From Clostridia bacterium (GTDB lineage: Bacteria > Bacillota > Clostridia > Christensenellales > Borkfalkiaceae), in assembly GCA_017502525.1 (NCBI GenBank), contig JAFVUV010000009.1:1-64000 (forward strand): a DNA stretch of 64,000 bases, in the 5' to 3' direction. How positions within the stretch are numbered: position 1 is the first letter of the stretch; the number at the start of each line of letters is the position of its first letter. Below the pieces are notes generated by a model that did not search any database, was not told the DNA's origin, and saw nothing but the letters and a program-made list of their open reading frames with translations. Below are positions 34,812-45,256 of the stretch, piece by piece. A program made the translations under genes and the position numbers.

Positions 34812-37094
34812 TTGAAAAGTTTTTTTAAGCGGTTAGATTATATTTCCGTTATAGGATATTTGTTTTTATTCGCGTCGTTTTTAGTGTTTAATCAACTTGA
34901 AAAAACTACTCTACCCTATTCGAGTGCAATTTTGGTTGGCGCACTAACTCAAGGCGTTGCTATAATACCCACCGTTATGCTTTATCTTTCGGCGTTTTTA
35001 GTCGTTGGTTCTGCGGGACTTTTGGGAAGTCAAGCAATTTTTGCTTTTCTTTTTGCCATAATAACTTTTATATATAGAAGATTTAACTCTAAAATGCGCC
35101 TAGAAATGACCGCTTACGCAATAGTCGGTCTGTTAGGATTCGTTTTTTTAGGCGACACTTCGCGCGAAATACTGATTGAAAAACGACTTATCACAGCTGT
35201 TATTTGCGTTGCCCTAACCTTTTTATCAGTAATCTCTGCAAAGGCGTTAAACGAAAAGGGGCTAAAGTACAAATTCGGCTTTGAAGAGATTTTTTCGGTC
35301 GCCGTTTTAATCGCCTTAGGTGGAACGGGTGTTTGTAATTTAGTTTCGCATTACGTTTGGCGCGCCCTTTCGGTATTTATCATACTAGCGTTGTGTTTTA
35401 TTTGTAGAACGGGCATTAGCACGATAATATCAAGCGTGCTTGGAATAAGTTTAGCGTTGTATTTCGGCGATATAAAATACGTGTCGCTATTTTTAGTTTG
35501 GAGCTTAGCAAGCGTTAGTTTTGCCCCGTTATCAAGATTCGTTTCAGCCGTTGCGATAATAATAGTCGACTATTTTTTACAATTAATTTTCGGCATTTAC
35601 GGTGGATACGTTCTTGCTGATTTTCTTTCGGTATTAATAGGCGCTGTGGCGTTTTGTTTAATACCCACCAAAATTTTACGCTCTATTAAAGAAAAACTTT
35701 ACTCTTTCCGCGAAAGACAGTTAGTTAGACAAACCATAAACCGCAACCGATTAGTGTTATCGGGGAAACTATACGACTTATCAGGTGTGTTTACGGAAAT
35801 GGCAGGCGCGTTCGACGCTTTTAAGAAAAACGGTATAAGTGAAGAAAAAGCAAAAACGGTTATGGAAAAGCAAATTGTTACTTGTGTGTGTACAGAGTGT
35901 GAATTTAAGAATAAATGCCAAAAGAAAGACAAAGATTTTAAGGTTGGACTTTCTAAAACGATAGACATAGGTTTTGCTAAAGGTAAACTTTCGTTAATAG
36001 ATTTGCCTAAAGGCGTGGGCGACGTATGTTTGCGACCTAACAGCATAATTTTTGGACTTAATAAACTTCTTGCTGATTTTAGAAGTTATGCGCTTGATAA
36101 CGCAAATCTAAATAGTGGTAGAGATATTATAGCATCACAAGCACTGGGCGTTGCGGAAATTTTAAGGGGACTTGCAATAGAGTCCGGCACGACCTTAAAG
36201 TATCATAACCGCACGGAACGCGCACTAAGCGACACGTTGTTTAAAAAAGGCTTTTCTGCAACAGAACTGCTTATTTACGGCGAAGATGAAAGGCTTTCAG
36301 TAAGTATGATAACCGCGATGAAAGAGTTTTCTGTTAAAGCACTTGAAAATTGCGTGTCTGAAACTTTAGGTTACAGTATGGAACTAATAGAAAAAACGCA
36401 AATAAGCGAAGACAAGTGTTACCTTTGCTTTAAACACAGCACGCCGTTTGATGCCGTTTACGGTCTTGCAAGAACAACTAAAGACGGCTCTGAAAAATGT
36501 GGAGACACGTACTCAGTTACAAGAATTTGTGAAGACCGACTTTTAATCGCATTATCCGACGGTATGGGTAGCGGAGTTGATGCAGAAAACATATCTTCAG
36601 CATCATTATCGTTAATAGAGAGTTTTTATAAAGCAGGACTATCTTCCCCACTCATCTTAGGAACGGTGAACAAACTTTTATCAATAAACACCGAAGATAC
36701 TTTTACCGCCTTAGACGTTTCTGTTATCGACCTTAAAACGTGCTCGGCAGATTTTATTAAATACGGTTCGCCTTACGGCTTTATACTAGGCGAAAAGGGT
36801 ATTAAAATCGTTGAAGGCAACAGTTTGCCGTTAGGAATTATTGATGAATTAAAACCGTCCGTATGCACTTCTACACTATCCGACGGCGATATCGTTTTGC
36901 TATTATCCGATGGTATTTCAGACGCGTTCGGCTCTTCTGGAGAAATAATCGACTTTTTGCGATTGCAAGTAGCAAAAAATCCGCAAACGCTTGCGGATAA
37001 TACCTTAAATAAAGCCGTTGAACTTAACGGTGGAATTAAAAAAGACGATATGACCGCCTTAGCAATAAGAATTTTTAAGCGCAAACTTGCGTAA
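34812..37094 (+). CDS. spoIIE: stage II sporulation protein E (SpoIIE) phosphatase
   Basis: Dephosphorylates SpoIIAA to activate sigma-F in the forespore and acts at the polar septum. 760 residues: about ten N-terminal transmembrane helices (to near 300), a central region with a cysteine cluster (CVCTECEFKNKCQKK, about 358-372), and a C-terminal PP2C domain with SDGMGSGVDA near 580 and LLLSDGISDAFG near 695. The start is TTG, with GAGAGG about 10 bases upstream; an ATG at 34805 is in another frame and stops after seven codons. TATAAT occurs at 34772-34777. A clear Spo0A box was not found. Confidence 0.94.
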   Translation: MKSFFKRLDYISVIGYLFLFASFLVFNQLEKTTLPYSSAILVGALTQGVAIIPTVMLYLSAFLVVGSAGLLGSQAIFAFLFAIITFIYRRFNSKMRLEMTAYAIVGLLGFVFLGDTSREILIEKRLITAVICVALTFLSVISAKALNEKGLKYKFGFEEIFSVAVLIALGGTGVCNLVSHYVWRALSVFIILALCFICRTGISTIISSVLGISLALYFGDIKYVSLFLVWSLASVSFAPLSRFVSAVAIIIVDYFLQLIFGIYGGYVLADFLSVLIGAVAFCLIPTKILRSIKEKLYSFRERQLVRQTINRNRLVLSGKLYDLSGVFTEMAGAFDAFKKNGISEEKAKTVMEKQIVTCVCTECEFKNKCQKKDKDFKVGLSKTIDIGFAKGKLSLIDLPKGVGDVCLRPNSIIFGLNKLLADFRSYALDNANLNSGRDIIASQALGVAEILRGLAIESGTTLKYHNRTERALSDTLFKKGFSATELLIYGEDERLSVSMITAMKEFSVKALENCVSETLGYSMELIEKTQISEDKCYLCFKHSTPFDAVYGLARTTKDGSEKCGDTYSVTRICEDRLLIALSDGMGSGVDAENISSASLSLIESFYKAGLSSPLILGTVNKLLSINTEDTFTALDVSVIDLKTCSADFIKYGSPYGFILGEKGIKIVEGNSLPLGIIDELKPSVCTSTLSDGDIVLLLSDGISDAFGSSGEIIDFLRLQVAKNPQTLADNTLNKAVELNGGIKKDDMTALAIRIFKRKLA

Positions 37095-37097
37095 CAA

Positions 37098-37130
37098 AAA
37101 GAGTTCGGACAATATCCGAACTCTTTTTCT
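37098..37130. terminator. bidirectional terminator between spoIIE and the M20 gene
   Basis: 14-bp stem (37098-37111 with 37117-37130), loop of 5, A5/T5 flanks in both directions. Confidence 0.92.
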
Positions 37131-37133
37131 TCA

Positions 37134-38282
37134 CTATTTTGAATTTGCGTTCATTATATACTCGCAAAAAGTTGTTAATGCAGACTTCATTGCGGGTTCA
37201 TGTATCTTAAAATTGCAAGTATGCAAAGCGTTACCCGTTGCAGCTTCTTTATCGTATATACCAAATCTAAACAAGCACCCTTTAGTGCAATTTAAGAATT
37301 CTCCAAAATCTTCCGAAGTCATTTTGGCATCAATATCGTGAACGACTATACCCGTGTTTTTTGCAACTTCCTTTATTGTTTTTGCAATTTCGCCATCATT
37401 AATAACGGCATCCGTTCCGTAAATCCACTCTAATTTTACTTCCCCACCGAACTTCTCGGCAACTTTTTGACAAATACCTTTTGCTCTATTTTCCATTTCC
37501 ATTGCAAATTTTTTATCGTAAAAACGGAAAGTTATAAACAATTCACATCTGTCGCAAATAATATTATGCACCGTTCCGCCAGAAAATCTGCCGACACACC
37601 AAATATATTTTCGTCCTTTAGACTCTTCGTTTACAGCTTCTTTTAACTCGCAATACGCTTGGTTTGCCATTGCAATAGCATCAATTCCGTGTTCTGGAAT
37701 AGTTGCGTGCGACGACTTGCCTAAAAACTCTAAATTTATCGTAACGCAAGATGCCATACAATCACCTGAACAAACGCCTATTTCATTAGATGGTAGGTCA
37801 GGTTCGCAATGCGTTGCAATAATATGGTCAACACCATCTAGCACTTTTGCTTTGGTCATCTTTCTTGCACCGCTTTCTATACCTTCTTCGCTTGGTTGAA
37901 ATATTAAACGAACGCGTATATTTAACGAATCTTCTATATCTTTGAGATATTTTGCAACGCCAAGCAAGATTGCCGTGTGCGAATCGTGTCCGCAAGCGTG
38001 CATTACACCTGAACGCTTTGAAGAAAAACTTAAACCGCTTTTTTCTTCTATCGGGAGCGCGTCCATATCAGCACGCAAAGCAATACATTTTTTCCCTTTG
38101 CCCACTTCCGCAACGATACTTCCTTTACAGTATTTTTCCGTAAATTCTATACCGTAACTTGTAAGTTCTCTCTTTACTATATCAACCGTTTTATCAAGCG
38201 CAAAGCAAAGTTCTGGAACTTGATGCAATTCCCTATACAATTCTTTTACAAGTGGATAATATTTATCGTATTTAGTAGTCAT
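37134..38282 (-). CDS. M20 family amidohydrolase (carboxypeptidase Ss1/hippuricase type)
   Basis: Zinc-dependent amide hydrolase of 382 residues: ALRADMDALPI, MHACGHDSHTAILLG (metal-binding His and Asp), FQPSEEG (catalytic Glu) and the lid domain SSHATIPEHGIDAI. The family includes N-acetyl-L,L-diaminopimelate deacetylase and acylamino-acid hydrolases; since ddh bypasses the acetyl-DAP route, the substrate is open. The ATG at 38282 with AGG upstream is favoured over an in-frame GTG 18 bases earlier. Confidence 0.87.
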   Translation of the reverse strand: MTTKYDKYYPLVKELYRELHQVPELCFALDKTVDIVKRELTSYGIEFTEKYCKGSIVAEVGKGKKCIALRADMDALPIEEKSGLSFSSKRSGVMHACGHDSHTAILLGVAKYLKDIEDSLNIRVRLIFQPSEEGIESGARKMTKAKVLDGVDHIIATHCEPDLPSNEIGVCSGDCMASCVTINLEFLGKSSHATIPEHGIDAIAMANQAYCELKEAVNEESKGRKYIWCVGRFSGGTVHNIICDRCELFITFRFYDKKFAMEMENRAKGICQKVAEKFGGEVKLEWIYGTDAVINDGEIAKTIKEVAKNTGIVVHDIDAKMTSEDFGEFLNCTKGCLFRFGIYDKEAATGNALHTCNFKIHEPAMKSALTTFCEYIMNANSK

Positions 38283-38363
38283 TGTATAACCTATATGCAC
38301 TTTCGATATATTTTTATCGTTTAGTCTATATTTTTGTTGTTTCGACGAAAACGTACGAATAAC

Positions 38364-40781
38364 TTATAACAGTTTAAATACTTTTTCAGGATGGCGTTTT
38401 TTGTTTTCGTTCTTTAAGGTTTTACCTTTAGTAGTGCGACCTTCTATTGATAAGTCTTCAGTGTTTACCGTAAACGCTACGCCAAAAGTATCTATTACGC
38501 CTATATCGAACGGTTCTTTAACGCAAGATGCGTAAACTACTTTTCCATCTTTATTTAGTTCAACGACCTTTACGCCCTTTCTATATCTTGCCATAGGCTC
38601 TATCTCGGCCGTTATAACTCTCTTATAGCAACCGGCATCCGTTACGATAACGAACTCTCCTTCTTCATCTATCTGCTCAACTAATACGATTTGGTCGCCC
38701 TTACCAAGATTTATTCCTTTAACACCGCCAGCAACTCTACCTTGAACGGGTATATCGTCTTTAAGCGCGTTAAGTGCTAATCCGTCTTTAGTGATAAATG
38801 CAATAGTTGTATCGTTTTTGTCTTGTTCTACGCGGATAAGTTCGTCGCCGTCTTTAAGTTTAATTGCTTGATAATAAGGTTTAAGCAAGTTATATTCCGC
38901 CCACTCGGTCTTTTTAATCAAGCCGTCTTTAGTAAAGAACAACAAGTATCCGTCGGGCAGTTTTTCTTCGTTAACCGCAAAGAAAGCAACGGGGTATTCG
39001 TTACGCGCGGCGTCTTTGCAAACGTCGGTAAACTTATGTCCTTTATCACGGTAACGGCACTCGGGCGCAATTTCCATATCGATTTTGCAACAGTTACCAA
39101 GGTTGGTAAACGCAAGCAAGGTTTGGTTGCTTTTAGCGTTAGTTGCAAATTTAATAAAGTCTTCTATATTAGAATTTTCTTTTACGTGCTTATCGCTAGA
39201 CTTGAAGTTGCGTTCAGTCATCTTCTTGAACGCCTTGCCGTAAGTAAAGCCAACGGTAAAGTCGTCTATTTGCTTTAGTTCCTTTTCAACGCTTTGTATA
39301 TCCAACTCTTTACCGCCAAGTATGATATTGCTACGACGGTCTTCGGCATATTTTTTCTTGATGGCGTTAAGTTCAGTCTTAACGACTTCCATTTGTTTTG
39401 CTTTGCTACCGATAATAACTTTTAATTGCGCTATCTTTTTAGTAAGTTCAGCAAGTTCTTCTTCAAGTTTATAAACTTCAAGCTTAGTAAGCCTTGCAAG
39501 TCTTAAATCTAATATTGCCGACGCTTGAACTTCGGAAAGGTTGAACCTTGCGCGCAACTTTGCCCTTGCGTCGTTAGTGTTATCCGCACCCTTGATAATC
39601 TTAATAACTTCGTCTATATTTTTTACGGCAACGATTAAACCTTCTAAAATATGTGCACGCTCTTCAGCACGTTCAAGTTCAAACTTACTTCTGCGCAAAA
39701 TAACTTCACGCTGATAGTTAACGTAGTAACTGATGATATCTAATAAACCTAATTGACAAGGCTTACCGTTTGCTATCGCCACCATATTGATACCGAAAGA
39801 AGTTTCTAAGTCAGTATTTTTATATAAGTATGCCAAAATTGCTTTAGCATCCGCTTCTTTTTTAAGTTTGATAACAGCACGCATACCGTTTCTATCCGAT
39901 TCGTCAACCACGTCTGAAATCACGCCTAATATATCTTTTCTTTCTTCTTTCATATCGGCAATCTTCTTTAACAGATTTGCCTTGTTTACTTGATAGGGTA
40001 ATTCGCTTATGATAAGACTTTGCTTGCCGTTATCGTTTTCAATATTAACGCGTGCGCGAATCTTTATCTTACCTCTACCCGTCTTATACGCTTCTTCAAG
40101 CTCTTCGCCCGCAACTATATAACCACCCGTTGGGAAATCAGGTGCTTTAATATGTTTCATCATATCCTTTAAGGATATTTTCGGGTTATCGATATACGCT
40201 ACCGTACCGTTAATAACTTCCACAAGGTTATGCGGTGGAATATTAGTTGCAAGACCTACCGCAATACCCGTAGTACCGTTTACTAATAAGTTGGGATATC
40301 TACCGGGGAGTGTTTCGGGTTCTTCTTGAGTGTCGTCAAAGTTAAGGTTGAATTTAACCGTATCCTTATCAATATCTCTAACAAGTTCTAGAGCAAGCGC
40401 TTCAAGTCTAGCTTCAGTGTATCTGTAGGCAGCAGCAGAGTCGCCGTCCACCGTACCGAAGTTACCTTGCCCATCAACTAGTGGCATGCGCATATTAAAA
40501 TCTTGTGCAAGGTGAACCAACGCACCGTAAACCGAACTGTCGCCGTGCGGGTGATATTTGCCCAAAACTTCGCCGACGATTTTTGCGCATTTTTTGTGCG
40601 GTTTATCGGGAGTTAACCCCATTTCGTACATAGCGTAAAGAATTCTTCTTTGAACGGGTTTAAGCCCGTCTTCTACTCTGGGCAAAGCACGGTCTAAAAT
40701 AACGTTTTCCGCATACGGAATCATTGAATTTTTTAGCACCTCGTCAAGCGAGGAAAAAATTATACCTTTTTCGTTATCCAT
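38364..40781 (-). CDS. parC: DNA topoisomerase IV (gyrase-like) subunit A
   Basis: DNA-cleaving subunit of a type IIA topoisomerase. 805 residues: [30 protein letters not shown] (77-89), catalytic Tyr121 in [10 protein letters not shown] and a six-blade C-terminal DNA-wrapping domain. The GyrA box (QRRGGKG) is not seen; the corresponding area reads [15 protein letters not shown]. This supports ParC rather than GyrA, but not decisively. The acidic residue that normally follows the quinolone-site Ser by four is Gly86. It lies 12 bases after parE. Confidence 0.88.
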   Translation of the reverse strand: MDNEKGIIFSSLDEVLKNSMIPYAENVILDRALPRVEDGLKPVQRRILYAMYEMGLTPDKPHKKCAKIVGEVLGKYHPHGDSSVYGALVHLAQDFNMRMPLVDGQGNFGTVDGDSAAAYRYTEARLEALALELVRDIDKDTVKFNLNFDDTQEEPETLPGRYPNLLVNGTTGIAVGLATNIPPHNLVEVINGTVAYIDNPKISLKDMMKHIKAPDFPTGGYIVAGEELEEAYKTGRGKIKIRARVNIENDNGKQSLIISELPYQVNKANLLKKIADMKEERKDILGVISDVVDESDRNGMRAVIKLKKEADAKAILAYLYKNTDLETSFGINMVAIANGKPCQLGLLDIISYYVNYQREVILRRSKFELERAEERAHILEGLIVAVKNIDEVIKIIKGADNTNDARAKLRARFNLSEVQASAILDLRLARLTKLEVYKLEEELAELTKKIAQLKVIIGSKAKQMEVVKTELNAIKKKYAEDRRSNIILGGKELDIQSVEKELKQIDDFTVGFTYGKAFKKMTERNFKSSDKHVKENSNIEDFIKFATNAKSNQTLLAFTNLGNCCKIDMEIAPECRYRDKGHKFTDVCKDAARNEYPVAFFAVNEEKLPDGYLLFFTKDGLIKKTEWAEYNLLKPYYQAIKLKDGDELIRVEQDKNDTTIAFITKDGLALNALKDDIPVQGRVAGGVKGINLGKGDQIVLVEQIDEEGEFVIVTDAGCYKRVITAEIEPMARYRKGVKVVELNKDGKVVYASCVKEPFDIGVIDTFGVAFTVNTEDLSIEGRTTKGKTLKNENKKRHPEKVFKLL

Positions 40782-40793
40782 TTTTCTTCCTCC

Positions 40794-42746
40794 TTAACCG
40801 CGTTTCATCTTAGCAAATTTATCTTCTTTATTAAAGTTTGCGTGTTCAAAAATGTATTTCTTTCTCTCGCCTACTTCATCTCCCATAAGCACGGTGATAA
40901 GCCTATCAGCCTCCGCCGCGTCTTCTATGGTAACGCGCATTAGCGAGCGTGTTTCGGGGTTCATAGTAGTATCCCAAAGTTGACTAGGATTCATTTCGCC
41001 AAGCCCTTTATATCTTTGAATAATCGCGCCCCTACCAACTTTGTTCTTTTTTGCTTCAAGTTCGTTATCGTCGTAAGCGTATTCTTCCACGTTGCCTTTA
41101 TGCACTTTATAAAGGGGTGGCATACCGATATAAACGTGACCTGCCGACACGAGTTCGCGCATATACCTAAAGAAGAAAGTTAAAAGTATTGCCCTAATGT
41201 GCGCACCGTCTTGGTCAGCATCGGAAAGTATTATAACTTTATGGAATTTAAGACTATCTATATCAAAGTCCGGTCCTATACCCGTGCCGAGTGCGGAAAT
41301 AATCGTTCTAATTTCTTCGTTTTGAAGAATTTGGTCAAGTTTTTTCTTTTCAACGTTAAGTGGTTTACCGCGCAAAGGAAGTATTGCTTGATATTGCCTT
41401 ACCCTTGCTTGTTTTGCGCTTCCACCTGCCGAATCACCTTCGACTATGAACAGTTCGTTGAGTTCGGGTTTTCTACCAGAACAAGAGGCAAGTTTACCAA
41501 CAAGGTTTTGCGCCTCTATGCTCTTTGACGCCCTAGCAATTTCTTTAGCCTTTCTCGCGGCAAGTCTTGCGGACGCGGCTTTCATTGCCTTAGCGATAAT
41601 TGCGTCGAAAACCTTTTGTAATTTTTTATTTTTAGTTAAAACTTCAAGTTCGTTTACGGTTACGTACTCAACCGCTGGGCGCGCTTCGGGATTGCCGAGT
41701 TTGGTTTTGGTTTGCCCTTCAAACTGAACGTTTTGCATCTTGATAGAAACGATAGCGGTTAAACCTTCTTTAAAGTCGTCGCCTAAAAGGTTGTCGTCTT
41801 TATCTTTTAACGTGTTACGTTCTCTTGCGTAATCGTTAAGCGAACGCGTGAGCCCCGAACGGAAACCCGTTTCGTGCGTACCACCTTCGCCCGTTGGGAT
41901 ATTGTTAACGTAAGAGTAAACGCTATCAACGTAAGCGTCGGTATGTTGTATAGCAATCTCAACTTGAATATTATCTTTGGTTGCCGAAACGTAAAGTGGG
42001 TCGGAGTAAAGCGAGTTCTTCCCTTCGTTTAAGTATTTAACAAAATCAACTATACCGCCGTCAAACTTATAAGTTCTGCTGTAATCGGTGTTTTCGTCGT
42101 AAAACTTTATCTCTAACCCCTTATTCAAAAACGCCAACTCACGCAAGCGTTTAAGAATAGTTTCTGGTGAAAATACGATACTTTCAAACACGCGTTTATC
42201 GGGCATAAACCTTATGAACGAACCACGTTTTTTAGTTTTTACTTTGGTATTTTTTAAAGGTGCAACGGGAACGCCTGACTTAACCTTTCCGCTCTTTTCA
42301 TCAAGATAAGAGTGGAACTGCATTTCATAAACGGTGTCTTTATAAACTTCAACTTTAAGCCACTCTGAAAGTGCGTTAGTAACCGACGCGCCAACGCCGT
42401 GCAAACCGCCCGAATAACTGTAGTTTTCATTATTAAACTTACCACCCGCGTGCAGTTGCGTGAATACAACTTCAACACCCGAAACGCCCGCTTTTGAGTG
42501 AATATCGGTAGGAATACCACGCCCGTTATCTTCAACCGACGCACTTCCGTCTTTATAAAGTTTAATTTCAATCTTGTTCGCAAAACCGTTTGCCGCTTCG
42601 TCAACGGCGTTATCAACGATTTCCCAAAGAATATGATGCAAGCCTTTAATGCCCGTAGTACCGATATACATACCCGGACGCATTCTGACAGCATCAAGCC
42701 CTTCAAGAATTTTTATATCCTCTGCCTTATAAGTCGTTTTTGCCAT
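40794..42746 (-). CDS. parE: DNA topoisomerase IV (gyrase-like) subunit B
   Basis: GHKL ATPase subunit that pairs with the downstream subunit A. 650 residues: DAVRMRPGMYIGTTG, EIVDNAVDEAANGF, VEDNGRGIPTDIH, GGLHGVGASVTNALS, and the TOPRIM motifs FIVEGDSAGGSAKQ and ILSDADQDGAHIR. The ATG at 42746 with AGGAG 7 bases upstream is chosen over an ATG 24 bases earlier. The promoter lies at 42793-42821. Confidence 0.92.
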   Translation of the reverse strand: MAKTTYKAEDIKILEGLDAVRMRPGMYIGTTGIKGLHHILWEIVDNAVDEAANGFANKIEIKLYKDGSASVEDNGRGIPTDIHSKAGVSGVEVVFTQLHAGGKFNNENYSYSGGLHGVGASVTNALSEWLKVEVYKDTVYEMQFHSYLDEKSGKVKSGVPVAPLKNTKVKTKKRGSFIRFMPDKRVFESIVFSPETILKRLRELAFLNKGLEIKFYDENTDYSRTYKFDGGIVDFVKYLNEGKNSLYSDPLYVSATKDNIQVEIAIQHTDAYVDSVYSYVNNIPTGEGGTHETGFRSGLTRSLNDYARERNTLKDKDDNLLGDDFKEGLTAIVSIKMQNVQFEGQTKTKLGNPEARPAVEYVTVNELEVLTKNKKLQKVFDAIIAKAMKAASARLAARKAKEIARASKSIEAQNLVGKLASCSGRKPELNELFIVEGDSAGGSAKQARVRQYQAILPLRGKPLNVEKKKLDQILQNEEIRTIISALGTGIGPDFDIDSLKFHKVIILSDADQDGAHIRAILLTFFFRYMRELVSAGHVYIGMPPLYKVHKGNVEEYAYDDNELEAKKNKVGRGAIIQRYKGLGEMNPSQLWDTTMNPETRSLMRVTIEDAAEADRLITVLMGDEVGERKKYIFEHANFNKEDKFAKMKRG

Positions 42747-42792
42747 TAATTTTCTCCTATAAGCCACCATTTAGTGTATAATAAACGATATG

Positions 42793-42821
42793 ATTATACC
42801 ATATATTGTGTTTTTTTTCAA
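42793..42821 (-). promoter_or_regulatory. promoter of parE-parC
   Basis: Minus strand TTGAAA (42816-42821), 17-bp spacer, TATAAT (42793-42798). The transcript would start near 42786, about 40 bases before the start codon. Confidence 0.82.
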
Positions 42822-42867
42822 GTTATAATCATATTTTTTTAATTTTTCGCGAAATTTCGTTTATTAA

Positions 42868-42902
42868 AAGAAAAAATCCCGAATTTAATCCGAGATTTTT
42901 TG
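42868..42902 (-). terminator. terminator of the methyltransferase gene
   Basis: A/U-flanked stem around AUCUCGGA / UUCGGGAU with A6 before and U6 after on the minus strand, just after the stop at 42909. Confidence 0.8.
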
Positions 42903-42908
42903 TAAATA

Positions 42909-43826
42909 TTATTTTGATGGACGGCTATTTCTTTCCCAAAACACGCCGTCAAAATAGCCTTGAATAGATTTATTTTCGTTTGCGTCTTCAAGCCGTTTTT
43001 CTCCCCACGCGCAGTAAAGTGGATTTTGCTCTAAATTGATATAATTACGGTTTAATTTTTTTGCAACAACCCCCGTCGTCCCACTACCTGCAAACGGGTC
43101 TAGCACTAAATCGCCAACGTTTGAACTTGCCAAAATTAATTTTGCAATCAATTTTTCAGGCTTTTGAGTGGGATGTGCGGTATTTTCCGACATCGACCAG
43201 TAAGGAACGGCAATATCGTCCCAAAAGTTAGACGGACAAGTGTTTCTATATTTACCGTTGTCCGTTTGTTCCCAATCTTTAGGTTTTCCGTCTTCTTTAT
43301 ACGGCGCAATAACCTTTTTACGTTGTTTTACCGCATCAAGATTGAATTTATAGTCTTTGCCAACCGTAGCAAAAAATATATCTTCCATACCGTTTTTCCA
43401 GTTGGATTTTGCGCCCCTTCCCTTTTCTCTTTGCCAAGTAATACGGTTGCGCAATATAAAATGTTCGTTTATAACTTCGCCTATAACTAGCGCGCTATAC
43501 CAATCGCAACAAACGTAAATGCTTGCATCGTCTTTAAGTTTTGGTTTAACAGCTTTTATCCATTTTTCAGTATAGTCGCGGTATTTTTCGTTGCAACACT
43601 TTTTAAACCCGTTGCCGTGAAAGTTTTTATCAAGATTGTACGGTGGGTCAACTATCAATAAATCTACCGACTTATTTTCAATCTTTTTAAGCGCACTAAA
43701 GCTATCGCCCAAAACCGTGCTATTAATAGGAATAGCGTCTACTTTTTTTTGGTCGATAACGCGTTGCAAATATTTATCCGCTTGCTCTAATGGGAAATCT
43801 ATGGTTTTATTTCTAACTGATTTCAT
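42909..43826 (-). CDS. orphan DNA (adenine-N6 or cytosine-N4) methyltransferase, beta class
   Basis: 305 residues. The catalytic motif IVDPPYNLD (58-66) precedes the SAM motif DPFAGSGTTG (about 242-251), the order of beta-class amino-methyltransferases; HPTQKPEKL is also typical. No restriction endonuclease, specificity subunit or second methyltransferase is nearby. The ATG overlaps the rho stop (ATGA), so it is co-expressed with rho, an unusual place for a modification enzyme and more suggestive of a housekeeping epigenetic mark. The recognition sequence is unknown. Confidence 0.88.
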   Translation of the reverse strand: MKSVRNKTIDFPLEQADKYLQRVIDQKKVDAIPINSTVLGDSFSALKKIENKSVDLLIVDPPYNLDKNFHGNGFKKCCNEKYRDYTEKWIKAVKPKLKDDASIYVCCDWYSALVIGEVINEHFILRNRITWQREKGRGAKSNWKNGMEDIFFATVGKDYKFNLDAVKQRKKVIAPYKEDGKPKDWEQTDNGKYRNTCPSNFWDDIAVPYWSMSENTAHPTQKPEKLIAKLILASSNVGDLVLDPFAGSGTTGVVAKKLNRNYINLEQNPLYCAWGEKRLEDANENKSIQGYFDGVFWERNSRPSK

Positions 43827-45247
43827 ATCGTTTGATTGCCACTCATAATTTTAATCCACTCGTCAACCTTTACTGTTAAATCCTGATTATCAAAAGTCTT
43901 TTTCATCATATCTAACAGCACGTCTGTTGCATCGTGTTGTCTATCACTTAATACTTTGCGAAGTTTATATGCCGTGGAAAGTTCTTTGTCGTCAAGCAAG
44001 TATTCTTCTTTTCTCGTGCCTGATTTAAATATATCTATCGCTGGGAAAACACGTTTTTCGCTAAGCTCGCGAGAAAGGTGTATTTCCATATTGCCCGTTC
44101 CTTTAAATTCTTCGTAAATAACGTCGTCCATACGGCTACCCGTATCGATAAGCGCGGTTGATAAAATGGTAAGACTTCCACCATTTTCAATGTTTCTTGC
44201 CGCACCGAAAAAGCGTTTCGGCCCTTGCAAAGCAACGGGGTCAAGCCCACCGGATAAAGTTTTGCCCGAACTTTCAATACACGCATTATACGCTCTTGCA
44301 AGTCTTGTAATTGAATCCATTAAAATTACTACGTCCTTGCCTACTTCGACTAATCTTTTAGCTCTATTTATAACTAGTTCCGCTGCGCGAATATGATGTT
44401 CTGCACTTTCGTCAAAAGTAGAGAAAACCACTTCACCGTTAATAGAGCGTTTAATATCCGTAACTTCTTCAGGTCTTTCGTCTATCAGCAATACGATAAG
44501 TTTTATATCTTGATAATTTCTTTCAATAGATTGCGCTATCATACACAATAGTGTGGTTTTTCCCGTTTTAGGCGGTGCTACTATCAAACCCCTTTGACCT
44601 TTACCAAGTGGTGAAAACATATCGATTAACCTAATCGCCATAGAATTTTCAAACCTTTCGGTTTCAAGTTTAATTCTGCAAGTTGGATAATACGGTGTCA
44701 AGTCGTCGAAATTGTTTCTTTTTAGATATAGGCTCGGTTCTAAATCGTTAATGGATAAAACTTTTTGTAGAGCATCAGAACTGTTGCCGTCCATCTTTTT
44801 CGCCCACGCTTTAACCTTATCGCCCCTACGAAGATTATATTTTTTAATGTTTTCGCGCGAAACGTACACGTCGTCTTTAGAGTTTTCGTAATTATTTACG
44901 CGCAAAAAGCCGTAGCCCGAAACGTGTTGTTCTAAAACCCCTTCAATCTCATAACCTGCCACGCTGTCTTTTAATATCAACTTATCGCGCTCTTTAAAGT
45001 TATCGTCATCTTCACCAAGTTCTATATAAAACTCAGAAATATCCACTTGAATTTTAGGTGGTGCGCCACGTTTGCTGAGTTCTACAGGACTCAATTCCCC
45101 TTTTTGAATAGCAATAACTTCTTTTATAATTTGTTCTTTCTTTTTTGATGCGGGCGCGCGCACGCCAATTTGACGCCCGATTTCACGGACTATGGATAAA
45201 TGTTTATCTTTAAGTATTTGCTCGTTAAAATTAATAAACCCTTTCAT
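43823..45247 (-). CDS. rho: transcription termination factor Rho
   Basis: Hexameric RNA helicase that ends transcription. 474 residues: an N-terminal Rho helical region, the cold-shock RNA-binding domain (EGVLEQHVSGYGFLRV, about 100-165), Walker A APPKTGKTTL near 217, Walker B VVILMDSITRLARAYN and the R-loop GSLTILSTALIDTGS. GAGG precedes the ATG. It is 9 bases after the flavoprotein gene and overlaps the methyltransferase gene. Confidence 0.96.
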   Translation of the reverse strand: MKGFINFNEQILKDKHLSIVREIGRQIGVRAPASKKKEQIIKEVIAIQKGELSPVELSKRGAPPKIQVDISEFYIELGEDDDNFKERDKLILKDSVAGYEIEGVLEQHVSGYGFLRVNNYENSKDDVYVSRENIKKYNLRRGDKVKAWAKKMDGNSSDALQKVLSINDLEPSLYLKRNNFDDLTPYYPTCRIKLETERFENSMAIRLIDMFSPLGKGQRGLIVAPPKTGKTTLLCMIAQSIERNYQDIKLIVLLIDERPEEVTDIKRSINGEVVFSTFDESAEHHIRAAELVINRAKRLVEVGKDVVILMDSITRLARAYNACIESSGKTLSGGLDPVALQGPKRFFGAARNIENGGSLTILSTALIDTGSRMDDVIYEEFKGTGNMEIHLSRELSEKRVFPAIDIFKSGTRKEEYLLDDKELSTAYKLRKVLSDRQHDATDVLLDMMKKTFDNQDLTVKVDEWIKIMSGNQTI

Positions 45248-45256
45248 ATTAACCTC

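Noticed and set aside
34805..34828. Seven-codon ATG frame overlapping the spoIIE start
   Set aside because: Its ATG is only 2 bases from GAGAGG, too close for normal initiation; the in-frame TTG at 34812 has workable spacing. A regulatory role is possible but unsupported.
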